The notes beneath the pieces were generated by a model. That model searched no databases and was not told the origin of the DNA. It saw only the letters and a program-made list of their open reading frames with translations. The translations under genes were made by a program, and so were the position numbers. A stretch of DNA of 64,000 nt from Alitta virens (lineage: Eukaryota; Annelida; Polychaeta; Phyllodocida; Nereididae): assembly GCA_932294295.1 (NCBI GenBank), contig OW028579.1, positions 36,277,362 to 36,341,361 on the forward strand, read 5' to 3'. Positions 34,793-47,154 of this stretch are shown in pieces (position 1 is the stretch's first letter; every line of letters starts with the position of its first letter).

Positions 34793-35460
34793 AATAACTT
34801 ATCACTCACAAAAACACTTAGCATTCAGTGTAAGCACCAAGTGATGACAATAATGTGGTTTAATGACCTATAAATCAAGAATTCATAATAATATAATTTC
34901 AAATAGCTACCAAAATTTAACTCAGTAAATATATATACATACATTCTAGCACAATTATGAATAATGTTACCTAAATAAAACATAAATAGAAGTGATAAAT
35001 AAGCAATTGATTCACTAAAACACCTAATGAAACAGTTATCAATGATCTGCCAGTTTGACATATCATAACTTCATGACTTTTCTCTTCGGAGACTAGCATG
35101 TGAATAACAAACGTGAGCTGTAGTCAATAGACTTCTCTCAATGCATAATGAACCAAGTTCCAGATGCGAGATACATTGGCCTACAGTGGACTGCATCTTA
35201 CAGGAAGAAGAAGAAAAAAGTATGAATTATAGATGGAGCCACACAACTCAGGTTGTGACCTGATATGGTTCACAACAATCCTGATTTGCCAAGTGTAAAA
35301 ATAGCATGCAATGCATGTAGAGCCCTCAGCATGGAAAACTTTCTTCTTCTTCTTTTTTTGCGGCAAAGGCAGTTTTTTTCAAAATACCAAAATTGGTGTT
35401 TCCAATATATTGGTTTTTTAATAAATCAAAACTGGCATGGTATAGGGGACAAGTAAAAAA

Positions 35461-35502
35461 ACCAAAACTCTTTTTTTTTTTTTTTTGGGGGGGGGGGGCA
35501 GT
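35461..35502. repeat. Homopolymer T run followed by G run
   Basis: About 17 T are followed by about 12 G. It is a simple repeat and may be partly a sequencing or assembly artefact. Confidence 0.85.
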
Positions 35503-35984
35503 AAATGACACCTTAAATTAAAATTCATTCCAATAATTTTACAGTATATCAGTTCATGAATAACACAAGTCATGTAAAAACATGTTTATTACCATATTCA
35601 AATCAATGAAAAGGTACATGATTATACTGCTAATATTATATCACATTATTAATTCAGTAACTCCATGAACAACAAACGTTCACAAACAAATTAACTAACA
35701 AATGTAAGTAAATCAATAACACATTCCATATAGATATATAATATAGGCCTTATATAATAATGGTAATTTGTAATGCCCATATTGAAATGAACACAATATG
35801 TGAGTACGTCTCAGATTTAAAATATCTTCAACTTGTTCATTCTCATACAAAACACACATTCACATTACACATGATCAAACTATATTTCATGCCAGTATTA
35901 TGCCAGAAATTAAAAACCAGAAATTCAGGATATCACGTTTTAAAAGAATAATTGTTTTGGTTGCATTTAATGCTAGTCTTACCC

Positions 35985-36062
35985 TGAAAACATGCTATGT
36001 CGGCCCAATATTGACCTGATGTTGGTCCAACGTCGCTCGCATCGGGCCAACATCAATCTGAT
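35985..36062. repeat. Short inverted-repeat segment
   Basis: GTCGGCCCAATATTGACCTG and ATCGGGCCAACATCAATCTG are related, with TTGGTCCAACGTCG between. It resembles a small DNA-element remnant; family unclear. Confidence 0.4.
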
Positions 36063-36269
36063 ATGATATGCTTTCTGAATATTATCAGGTTTTGGAAGAC
36101 TTTCTTGTCAAGCTTTAGAATAAAAATCCAAGTAAAATTCTGAATACTTCTGTCTCTAATGAATTAAATGGGTTTTGAGTATTTCTTAACTTAACTGGTT
36201 AGGTTCATCACTGCCATTCAATATTTTCCATTTTTGTGTTGCACTCTCATGAGTCAATGTTCAACGTAT

Positions 36270-36637
36270 TACAGCAGATTTCATGACTTGCAAACTATAC
36301 TCGGGACGATTCAAGTCAATCCGGGACACCCATGGGTTAACGCAGTTTCTCGGCCAATGGGAGTTCTGGATCCACATGAGTGACATGAGGTCCTCAGGGA
36401 TTGCAACAAGGTTCAACAATGGTAACTTGCTTTCCGGTTACCATAAATATTAATGTGGTAACCGCCCCTAGTGGCAACTGTCGTGACCAAATAATTTGAC
36501 GCATTTTGTCGCGAACGTCGGTCCGTTCAGGTGAAAAATATTATGGTAACCTCCACGTAACATGAACGATGTTTTTCAATTTATTTCGATCCCTCCATCC
36601 TCTGGAGTTTAGTTTCCAAGTCATGAAATCTGCTGTA
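36270..36637. mobile_element. MITE family A copy interrupted by about 190 bp
   Basis: Left end TACAGCAGATTTCATGACTT and right end AAGTCATGAAATCTGCTGTA are exact inverses. Between about 36405 and 36595 lies unrelated sequence with its own GGTAACC-type repeats, apparently a later insertion. Confidence 0.8.
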
Positions 36638-36938
36638 ACCCAACAGTGAACCAAGGTACCAAATACCTCTTCTATGGACTTTTTTAAAGGAACACACTTT
36701 AAAGGAACATACTTTGAAGGAACACACTTTAAATTAAACACATTTCGAAGTTTTCAGAATTTACGTTCAGGTCATTTCTGTTGAAAGAAACTGCCAAATT
36801 TTAAAGAATTCACACATTAATTTAGAACGAAAAGTATATAGGCCAATTCAATATTTGCAGGTTAATTGACGGTTATAAGGCATACTTTAACACATAATTT
36901 TCATATCACACGACCAGTTTTTGTATCACATGACCAAT

Positions 36939-39629
36939 TCACACTTTGACCTCTACTTCAGGGAGAGCTGCGAGAGTGCTGGCTGATTTTTTCCTCCTTT
37001 GTAATATAGGAATACAAACTAAAATAGCAGCGGACAAGAGAGTCAAGCCTCCCCCGAGGTAGAATGAGATCTCATAGCTTTGCGTAAGATCATACATCCA
37101 ACCTGCAAATTAGGAGAAAGGAAATAATTTAATGTAGGTCTGGATGAAAAATGCATAAATATAAATTGACAATAGTTTTGGAAAAACGTTACATTGCTAA
37201 TTCGATTTTCGGGAAAGTAAAAGGTGGAAAAAATAGGTAAATGTTACTGTAAATACAGGCAGACCAAAAATTATCATAATCTTTATAAATGTTCTATCAT
37301 ATGAATAATATATCGTGTGAATACCATTTCACACAGGATAAATAAATCAACCCAGAGGCTTGAGAATGTTACAGAAGATTTCATAGACTTGGAAACTACA
37401 CTTCAGAGAATGTCATGTGAATCTCGTGCTCCCATTGGCTAAGGCAGTCCGTCAACCTGTAGAATCCTGGATTCATATGACATCCTCTGAGATGTAGTTT
37501 CAAAGTGTGAAATCTGCTGTAAATGGCAACAACATCCTGTAAAACCGGATTACTTAGATAATTTGTCTTACCTGCCATTGGTGGACCCAGCATAGCACCA
37601 GCACCATTACCGAACATGAGGTAACCGTATGCTGACGTCAGTCTTTCCACTCCAAATAGCTCGGCAGTGACAACAGCCAGAATTCCTAACTGCGTTCCAA
37701 AAAATAGTCCGTACATTGAGGAGAAGAACACCATGAGAGCAAATGTCTTTGCGATGGGGTAAAGACCAATCGCCAGGCCGCTTACAGCTGTACTGGCTAT
37801 GAAGATGAAGAATCTGTTACAGCATTTGTGATTGGCTAAGAAGGCGACCAGCACTCGACCAATCAGGCTACATAGTCCAATGACTGAAATCAAGATAGCG
37901 CCTTGGCCCTTTCGCATGCCGAGTTTATAAGCATAGTCTGTGCAGATGACTAACAAAATAAGGCTGCCGATATTCCAGAGCACATTGTTCAGAAGAAATA
38001 TGACAAAAGAAGTATCCTTGAGCAGAGATAGATTAAAGATGTTCTCCGCTTTATTCTCTGAGATTTTCGGAGTAATGGATCTGGAGTAGTCTCTTGACCA
38101 CAAGGATAACGGCGAGAGAAGAGCACCTAACACACAACAGTTAAGACAAAGCCCAGAACACATGATTAACCCCCCTCTCCAGCCAAATGAGTTGATCAGG
38201 AACTGCATAATGGGAGCAAAGATGAAGTTCCCGCAAGCGAATCCAGCTGAGCCAAGTCCCATGGCGAGGTTTCTTCGTTTGTCGAAGTACAGACCCACAA
38301 TCACCACTGAAGGCACATAGGTGAAGCAGAATCCAAGACCTGAAAGTACAAATGAATTATATTGAAAATCGAATTAGCAATGTATATTCTAGCATGCCTT
38401 ATCAGGACAACATAACGCTGCTACTGCTGAGACTGAGCCGAAACTTAGCCGACTCTACGCGAGCATAAGCCATGCTACATTATCTTGGACACTGGACAGT
38501 CTCAGAAATCACACTCAAGCTCAGTTAGTATAATTGGAGAAGTCACCTTCTCACAGGCTCAAAAACAAACGTTTATTTCAAGTGGGTAGACCCAAGGGCT
38601 TCTAAAGGCATCATTATAATATGGGCCTACCCACCATCATATTTACTGGCAATTTCCAACATTGTTATATGATTTTCACTGCCAATATGAAAGATATTTG
38701 TTAAGTATATCGTATGAATAATTACCTGCTATAATCCCATAAGTTGCATGGAGGGTGTAGACATTTTGAGCGAATGCGCTGATGAGTAAACCGACAGACG
38801 ACAGGAATCCTCCAAGAATGACAACCACTCGATGTCCCAACTTATTTGCCAGTATACTTGCGAGGGGACCTGAAACAGCAAGAATTTCATGAGAATTCAA
38901 TTGCAGTGTCTTTAAGTCACTTCAAAACATTGGAAGTCCTACGTTATATCTTGGATGAATATCTCTATTTATCCAAGATTATATCATCACATTCTCCATA
39001 TATCAGATTGATTTCAGGCTCTTCCATCAGACATCCAAATTCTCCACCATATAAGAAAATTAACTGGAATTTAGATAACTGTTCTTTTCCTTAATGTTGC
39101 TCAAAGAGAGTAGAATATATACTTTAAGATGTCATCTGAACCTAAATACTTCACGAAAGACTAATATACTACTGGGGAAACAAGCTCAAAAAGGTGTTGT
39201 GGCTAAGCTGACATTATCATTCAGGCCAGTATTAATAATTAGATGATTTCATTCATTACTATATATTTTAGATTTAGTTTATTGGCAATTATCATCAGGA
39301 TGAACCTGGATGATACATTTTGGTGACTGAGCTGCTGTTAACAAAAAGGTCACTTAAGAAGAATGAATCAAATGTAACAAAAAACTTCCACAAAGTGATT
39401 ATAATCCCTTACCAGCCCCAAACAAGAGTCCAGTGTTAATTGAACCAATCCAGGCTGTTTTGCCATTTGTGTCCTTAAAAACCTCCAAAAATTCCACATA
39501 GAACACTCCAAATGAAAAAGCAATTCCTCCACTGATTGCTTGCAGACAGAAAGAGGAAGCCACTATCACCCAACCATAGCCGCCATCTAGCGGTTTAGGA
39601 CTGCGTTTGTAAGAATGGGAGTCCTTCAT
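36939..39629 (-). CDS. SLC16/monocarboxylate-transporter-like MFS protein (four coding exons, complete)
   Basis: Exons 39413-39629, 38726-38869, 37572-38339 and 36939-37102 on the minus strand join in phase 1 at each junction to 1293 bases, 430 residues. The start is MKDSHSYKRSPKP; the exon extends 5' to an acceptor at 39637/39638, so an upstream leader exon exists. DGGYGW at residues 15-20 is the SLC16 signature opening the first membrane span. Further hydrophobic segments follow in the usual six-plus-six arrangement, with a charged central loop (SRDYSRSITPKISENKAEN). In the segment equivalent to TM8 (GLCSLIGRVL) the arginine at about 282 is kept, but the aspartate found four residues before it in lactate transporters is serine, as I recall for orphan members. 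Substrate is therefore open. The C-terminal tail is short and charged. It would act in the plasma membrane. Confidence 0.9.
37370..37521. mobile_element. Palindromic MITE family A copy
   Basis: TACAGAAGATTTCATAGACT at the left and AAATCTGCTGTA at the right, with GTCATGTGAATCTCGTGCTC and the inverse GGATTCATATGACATCCTC inside. It lies in the last intron of the transporter gene. Confidence 0.85.
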
Positions 39630-39699
39630 TGTTCGATCTGCAAAGAAACAAAAAATAAATTTTAAATAAATAAAAACATTAACCAAGAGCATGGCAATC

Positions 39700-41370
39700 A
39701 TTTGACGAAAATCGTTGTAAATATAGCTTGGGAAACTGGGTAATTTTCTGCGCTCTTTGTTTAGAGCCTCTTAATATGTTACTTGGGAGCACCAGCCTTT
39801 GTCCTGCAAGGCCCAATGTATAAAATGGCAGCACTGCTCACCAAGGAACTTAAGCTGCCAATTAATGTCATTTAAGCATGTAATTTAGTAGCCTTGTAAA
39901 TTCCGTAATATACAAAACCATTTAGCCAACATAAAGAACTTTGAATTACCATGTATCAGGTTCAACTATTAGCAGACCTGCCCACTCCACAGGAATAGCT
40001 GTACTCGCATGTAACAGGTTTTCATTGCATCTCATGCTACAGCTTAAGAAACTTCAATCAATTCACTCATGATCATAACATTCACTGCTGATCACCGCAT
40101 TCTATGATGTTTTTCTTGAACCTCGTGTACTTAAATTACATTTCTATACTTGAAATACACTGCTCTGACTTACACTTGAAATACGGTTCTCTGTGCTTCA
40201 AATACAACTACTTTGTACAATTCCCATGTTTTTGAAGAATTGCTAGTTTCTTCTTAATAAATATAACTAAACAGGTATTGACAATCTGAGTACCATTCCC
40301 AGAAATAAATATACTAAATTCCTCCAATCTAAACACAGATTTGACTTACCTTCAAGAAATATTCACCGTGCATGCCTTCAAAGGGCAATTGATATAACCA
40401 GTGTAAAACCGTGCATGCCTTCAAAGGGCAATTTTATAACCACTGTGAATGGTTACTTCTTCACACTAACTGCACAGCTCTAAACAAATATTGTGATGCT
40501 AGCAACAAGGTAATTCGAAACACTTGAATAATTCATGCATACCCATTAATCATATCCATAAAATCACTCCTACCTTTTACGATCTAAAACATGTCCCTCA
40601 TAAAGCTGGTCATGTCCAACCAATGCTCTTGAATGGTCCCTCACTTGTAAATGCTTAATGCTCGGATAATTGTGCTATTTATAAATAATGCAAGGATGGA
40701 GGCGTGGCTTACCCTCTGGGTTTGTTTACATTCTTCAATGGTTGCCTTAACGTCTGACTGATAACATGGGTAAGACGGCAGGTCGGCAACCCTAATTATT
40801 CATAATGATGACAGGAATTTGTAGTCATTTTAAATCTATCTCTATAACGCAATCATGTCAAGTAAAAATAACCTGACAAAGAGAATGAGATAATCATATA
40901 GTCTCATATCATGACTTTATACTAATTTGGCAATGTTCCAATTTCCTGGATGACTGAATCCGAAGATCGATACCTGGAACTCGTATTTTGAATCTATTGG
41001 ACGACTGACTAGTACAAAACAAGTAAAATATATTACACATTAACTCATTGATTTAAACAGGTCGTCCAAGCAAGACATAACATATTTAAAAAGCATTAAC
41101 ATACAATATATTATAATGCCATATGCAGTAAATAACAACAGACAGCAATGTTCATGAAATCATGAAGCCTTGTGACTTCATAATGAAATATAATGTGCAG
41201 ACAAAATTAACATTCCAAATATTTTCCACTTTAACATATACAGTGACTAAATGACATTTGACTTCAGGGCAATGACCGATTAGAAACATATATGAATGGT
41301 CATTTAAGTATTGCAGGCATACCAATAAGATAATACAAGACATGAACTAGATCACTTCAATATTAAAGTA
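39700..41370. other. Upstream region of the transporter gene, no coding sequence seen
   Basis: It contains an imperfect direct duplication (ACCGTGCATGCCTTCAAAGG at about 40366 and 40410, period about 43-44 bases). No recognisable protein or RNA gene was found. Confidence 0.45.
40675..40688 (-). promoter_or_regulatory. Possible TATA box of the transporter gene
   Basis: TATTTATAAATAG lies on the minus strand about 1 kb upstream of the transporter's first coding exon. A GT donor (AAAAG|GTAGGAG) about 100 bases downstream could end a non-coding leader exon that splices to 39637. This is inference only. Confidence 0.2.
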
Positions 41371-41377
41371 ATTACAG

Positions 41378-41485
41378 GGGTTAGGGCCTAGCTCAGTGGT
41401 AGCACGCTGGTCTTCCAACAACCACTGGGTCCCGGTCGAGCCTAAGTTGGATGCCTGTTTTTTACATAACCTCATTGCATGAGAC
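41378..41485 (+). mobile_element. tRNA-derived SINE, family 1, 3'-truncated
   Basis: Head GGGCCTAGCTCAGTGGTAGC and the junction GTCGAGCCTAAGTTGGATGC are present; the body is lost soon after. Confidence 0.8.
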
Positions 41486-41989
41486 TATAGAGCTAAATGG
41501 TAGTATATGTCATTTACTTCTGTTGTATGTACCATATGGTATTAATATTGTACTTTCCAACACACGTGTTGCGATTAAATAAAGTATATGACACTCTGCA
41601 GTGACAGCTTGACAATTTATTTATTTATTTTCTCTAATCATATCATATTTCATTCATCCAATCGAGGATCTGGGGTTAATCCTCATTATAGAATCAGGAG
41701 GACAAACAATGACTTTTGCATGACCTATAATCAGACCTCAGGAGCAACCTCTCAGTCCTTTTGAAAAATCAATGATCCCCAGAAACCATCATAACAATAA
41801 GCATGGAATCTGGTTGTTTTTTTCAGTGGTCAAAAAATGAAATAGATTTATATATGTATATAGTCTTTCTAAATATCCTGCATATTAACATTTTCACACA
41901 CTATACAGTGCTGTAATATGACAACAGAGCATTTTTCATCCTTTGCTTTTTAATATATTTTTAATTGGTCAGTTACATGTTCGGCCCCA

Positions 41990-42130
41990 AAACAAGACGA
42001 TTCGGCTTGCCAGCTAAGTCGGTTTGGCTTTTCACTTGAGTACATTCGGCTCCCTATTTATTTGTATGGGGGCCGAATCGACCACAAAAACGAGACGGTT
42101 CGGTCCCGTAATTGAGACGCTTCGGCTTTC
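41990..42130. repeat. Cluster of TTCGGC/GCCGAA motifs
   Basis: CATTCGGCTCCC and GGGGGCCGAATCG form an inverted pair, and GACGATTCGGCTTG, GACGGTTCGGTCCC and GACGCTTCGGCTTT repeat a related phrase. The origin is not recognised. Confidence 0.5.
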
Positions 42131-42599
42131 TGGTTTCAATGAAAGAAATCGGTTTTTAATGTATAATGAAATAATATCCAATTGCTATTTATAAGTGTCA
42201 AGAGCCACGACAATTGCAATTATTGAAGGAGTAAGGAAAGAATTGAATGCAATTGGAAATGCTTTGTGATATTACTTGAAAGAATTAGATGATGCAAGTG
42301 TAAAAATTAAAACATCTATATATTAAAAACGAATAAAAGTCACATTTATATTTGTTTTAATTTATATCTAAAATCTAAATATTAATACAATCCATATGCA
42401 TGTGCTGCTGTAGGAAATATGATGTTGTATAGGCTACATTAAGGTTGTACACCATGTTAAATGCATTAATACATCCAGCAGGACATGGCGGCCATGGAAT
42501 TGCTTAAAGAAATCTCTAAATTCCATGGATTACACACTACTAACAATGTGACTCAACTGTAATATTAATTTATTTATTTACAGTTGTTGAAGTATTTAT

Positions 42600-43400
42600 T
42601 ATATAATTTGTTCAATATAAAGATTGTACCTCAGACCTACTACCAATAACTACTGGAGTACCTCAAGGTTCAATATTAGGCCCTCTACTTTTCATTATTT
42701 ATATTACCGACATTTGTTTTGCCACACGTGTATTTACATTTCTGAAATATGCCGACGATACCACCCTCTTTGTAACATTGAACTCAATACACACCAAATT
42801 TAGAACAAAAAAATTCAAATTGATTATGTCCAGTACTTCAACTTTCTTGATATACTTTTAGATAACAAACTGAGCTGGAATACCCATAATGATTCTATAA
42901 CTAAGAAAATTTCTAAAACCATATGCATTCCATAATTACACTGAAAAATATCTATGATAGTCTAATAAACTCCTTTTGGAGACTAAAACCAAACCGGATT
43001 ACAAAAATGCAAAAAAAGGCAGTTAGAGTGATTTCCGTCAGCAAATATATTGCTCACACTGATCCTGTTTTTAAGAATTTAATATATTGAAAATTGAAGA
43101 TTTTGCTATGAGAAAACTCTATAAATTCTACCATTGTTATATTCTCAATAAGCTACCCGACTACTTTCCGATCAACTTTAATATTCAACTGCAACAGTCA
43201 AGTCACCAATATAATACAAGACATCATAGATTTATGATTCCTAGAGTACATCACAAATTTTCTGAATATACTGAACGCTATCAGCTTCCATTACTTCTCA
43301 ATAAAAAATGTTGAATGTATTTTAGATAAAGATTTGACACATACTGAGTATGGTTTTCCCACTATACAAAAATGTACCTGATTGGTCAATATGTAGAGAC
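42600..43400 (+). mobile_element. LINE fragment with reverse-transcriptase core motifs
   Basis: The frame near 42650-42785 encodes TTGVPQGSILGPLLFIIYI and, further on, FLKYADDTTLF, the B-box and catalytic motifs of a non-LTR reverse transcriptase. Later blocks (43087-43314: KLYKFYHCYILNKLPDYF) are C-terminal. Deletions and frame breaks make it non-functional. Confidence 0.88.
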
Positions 43401-43634
43401 TTGCAACATCCCTAATTGTTATATTTGCCTAACTACAAACTAGGGCTATTGAACCATTTCCACCTCCCCCCTAACCCAGCACATGTATCAGAAGATGTCA
43501 ATTAAATGGAAAATATCATTATGCAGGGTGTGTTATTTTTCAATAATTCTGAAATGATGTGTGCTATGAATCCCAAGCTCTACCCTAGCAAAACACTTTA
43601 TTTGATCAATGTGAAATAAAGCAAAATTTCAGTG

Positions 43635-44999
43635 TGCATAATTATTATGCAACTCACCACCTCATCACTTTTCCACTATATTTTGGAAAAATGGAATGAC
43701 AACTTGGTGAATAGTAAGACAGATGGAATAACATTTACAAAAGTGTTTAAAAGTATTTTTATTACATATATTTTATATAATTGAAATATAGTAATAATTC
43801 TGGGCAAAATAACAAAAGTTCAAAACAAACAGTACTCTCATACCACTAATACAGTATTGTGGTATCTTTTTTAATTAAAAAGTGAGAATAAATAATCTGT
43901 AGTATTTCCAGTCTCAATTTTGGGCTAATAAGGTGAATGACCTCCCAACAGGCACATCATGATTGTCCAATTCCCACCCTCATTGATGATTTTTTTAACC
44001 TTTTGTGGGAGTGACACGTGAGCCTATGCTATGATTTACATACATTTCGTTTTTCCGGCTACCCAAGCAGTGGCAACAATATTATGTTAGATAGATATAG
44101 ATAGATATATTTTTTTCTCAATATCACATCAGTACAGTACAGCAGCAACTTGTTTTTCGGGTACTGTTCCATGTTATTTCAGATCAATAAGTTCATATTT
44201 TAGTCTGAAATAGCAGCATTCATTTTTTTCTATCAAAATCCACAAATAGCTGTGCAAATTATTGTTAGAATATATCCCTTTACCCACCTTAATGAACGTC
44301 ATAAGCAAAGACAACTTGTTGTCTATTTTATACTCATGGACACTTGCCCTACACATCAATGCATCTACTTCATTGTCCTTGATTTATTTTTCATTTGTGC
44401 AGAATATCATTAAATAGTCAATTCTTTACAATTTGATGCAACTTGCAACTATGTTGAGTAATAACAAGATCTAGAGGTTAGGTGGCGTTTATCAATTGTG
44501 CAGTGAATGAGAAGTCATTAAAATGTAGAGCAAACACGCCTGGCCTTCTAAAATGCTACCGATAATTAAGAAAATAATTAAAATGGCCCTGGAACAATAT
44601 ATCGAATTTGTTTGTGCAGTTTAGATAAATATTTTACAAATTATACAAAATCATTTGTTTATCAGAGATTATGAGAACATGTACAATAAAACAGGGTTAC
44701 ATACGTTACTGTTTCAAATTTGCGTTTGTTCTGGTCTTCTGATATGTATTTTGCAATATCAAATCATATATGCCAATGTTCATCAAATTATCTGGTTATT
44801 TCTGACTCACTACATATACCTACATAATAATTATGTACATCTAAATTTGACCAAATGTTCGCTTTATAGAGAGCCCCTGCTCAGATGGCAACTATATTCA
44901 CAGATTATGTGCGTACACCTAAATTAAATGATTTCAAATCACACCGACACTTTGTTGCTGAAATATTTTCAAAATAGAGATGGGCATAATAATTATGCA
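43635..44999. mobile_element. Candidate DNA element D, long form
   Basis: The 17-base palindrome TGCATAATTATTATGCA at 43635 pairs with GCATAATAATTATGCA at 44984. The segment just inside the right end (TTGAAATCA..GACACTTT type, inverted) matches that of the 500-bp element at 54946-55445. No transposase ORF was recognised inside. Confidence 0.45.
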
Positions 45000-45119
45000 C
45001 ATGGCATATATCATAGCATCATAGATTTTTTTCCCTTCTCTTTCTCTTGAGAATTCGATTTTTTTAAATATGTACTGATTATTACAAATCTAATACCCTT
45101 ATCAATTGCAGTATAGCTG

Positions 45120-45275
45120 ATACATAGAAACACAAGGGGGCAGTGATGATAGCATTGTTATCACAACTCACTGCCCCCTTGACCATATAGCATATATGAT
45201 GGTATATATATTTATACCATCAGACGGATGTATTTATGTAATACACATTTACATATATGGTCTAAATGAAATATC
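45120..45275 (-). repeat. Dispersed repeat with GGGGGCAGTGA hairpin, inverted copy
   Basis: CACAAGGGGGCAGTGATGAT through GTTATCACAACTCACTGCCC is the inverse of 28471-28525, and the similarity extends through the TACATAAATACATC part. Confidence 0.7.
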
Positions 45276-45626
45276 ATTGAGTAACAAGAGGGACATTGAT
45301 TCTGTGGACACAAAACAAATGGTTAATATTAACTTTCTTCAACAATTGAAAATGGAACTTTTCCTGATCATATCTGTGCGAATATCATAAATGATTTATA
45401 ACTTAAATTTGTTTAGTGGTGTTAAGAGACATATAAAATGAAGAGTGGAACATGCCATTTTGGCAGCTTTTTACAACAAATGAAAAAGAACTGAAATATC
45501 AATTATGACAGACTCCTCCAAAGTTTTCATGTATGTATTAATATCTTAACATTGGCCTGTCCATCTTCATGCCATATTCGTATTATCCATTTTGCATGTT
45601 ATGATCACATTTGAAAGGTGAAAAAC

Positions 45627-45646
45627 AGGGGGGGGGGGGGGGTGGG
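45627..45646. repeat. Poly-G run
   Basis: About 14-15 consecutive G followed by TGGG. Such runs are unstable and prone to length error. Confidence 0.85.
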
Positions 45647-46081
45647 TAATGACCCATTTATATTAATAATTTCAATGCATTATACAAATACTTTGGTCCG
45701 AAGTCACCTTTATTGACTCCTGTCGCAGGCAGATGTAACGATGAGGTGACAAAACTTGTCCACCTATACTGCGAAATCCAAGCCACCTCATCATTACGTA
45801 TGCCTTTATCAAATGTAAATGTGTGTGGGTTTTTGTCTGCCATCTCGATGTATATCGAGCTCTGCCGAAATAACAATTTCCACCAAAAAAACTGTTCTGA
45901 TAAAACTGTTCTGATAAAAATGTCTTAAATCACTGAATGCATTCAAAAATAAAAACACACAATTGTAAATATAAAAAAAAAATCAATAGTGCCACCTGCA
46001 CTGTGAGCACTAAACGTATGCATTGATTTATAAAGATCTTTGTTTAAGCAGACGTTTCTTATGTTGGTGAGTGCATTACTG

Positions 46082-46301
46082 TTACACTCGGCGACAGTGA
46101 AATTCACCACGACAACGAGATTCGCCACCCCCCTAATACTCAATTATACACCTTGCAAGTTCATGATTTGTTACAAAAATAATTGTTTATATAATTGACA
46201 ATACTCTGTCACCCCAACAGCCATCTAATAAATGTTTATTGCACTTTATTACGAGTGGCGAATCTCGTTGTCGTGGCGAATTTCACTGTCGCCGAGTGTA
46301 A
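46082..46301. mobile_element. 220-bp MITE with 47-bp near-perfect inverted repeats
   Basis: The left arm, 46082-46128, begins TTACACTCGGCGACAGTGAA; the right arm, 46255-46301, is its inverse with one mismatch seen by eye. The termini T-TA-CACTCGG...CCGAGTG-TA-A suggest a TA target duplication. Near-identity of the arms suggests a young insertion. Confidence 0.88.
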
Positions 46302-46520
46302 ATCTAAACCTGCATGCACTGGAACCTGTAATTGTCACTATAGAATTGATATAAAACAATTGACCTAACCCTGCTCCTCGCAGAGGTTCGCTTAGTAGAT
46401 TTTCTTCCAAATGCCCTGACAATTAACAAAATTTATTCAGATTTCCTACGTATCGTTGTAGGTATAAAGCATAATCTGTTTGACTAGCAACTTCTGTTCA
46501 TTATTGAGTGCAGTGGGTTT

Positions 46521-46742
46521 AGTGCAGTATTGCGGACCCAAATCTATGCCCATATTTTTAGCGTCCATTAAAACTTAAGTTTTATCAAATATTTCACAAG
46601 ATTGAAGTTCTAGCACAATACTAAATTAGTTTGTGACGTCATAAAGAGATTTCAAGCACTTTTACGTCATAGGCCTGGCAATGAGGCTCGTGAAATAGGT
46701 TAAATTTATATGGTCACAAATCTGGGTCCGCTATACTGCACT
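46521..46742. mobile_element. About 220-bp MITE with GTGCAGTAT termini
   Basis: AGTGCAGTATTGCGGACCCA at the left is mirrored by TGGGTCCGCTATACTGCACT at the right. No ORF lies inside. Confidence 0.8.
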
Positions 46743-46950
46743 TTTTCCAGTGCAGTTTGTTCATAGCCGCAAGTACATGAATTTCATAAGTGCCATTCAG
46801 TTCATAAGTACTGCAGTAAATGTAGTTCAAACTGGGTACACAGGTTTTTTGCAAAAAACAAAGTGTGCATGTATAACCGAGTTTAGCCATATCATAGCAA
46901 CTGATACATACTTGGCCTGTTTCAAAACCTTCACATATGTTGGGATAAAC

Positions 46951-47075
46951 TTTACAGCCGATTTCCAGACTTAAAAACTATACTGCAGAGGACATCATGT
47001 GAATCTAGGATGCTAATGCAGTCCTCATCCAATGGGGTCCTGGATTCGCATGAGGTCCTCTGGAGGTTCGCTAGC
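46951..47075. mobile_element. MITE family A, diverged copy
   Basis: ACATCATGTGAATCTAGGAT and the inverse TGGATTCGCATGAGGTCCTC with the CCAATGG centre identify the family; the outer ends are decayed. Confidence 0.65.
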
Positions 47076-47154
47076 TTTCGTATGCAAGTAAATTCTATGA
47101 TAGCTGCATGTTAACCTGCTTGACGTACCACTTTCATTCATTATCCATTGCTTA

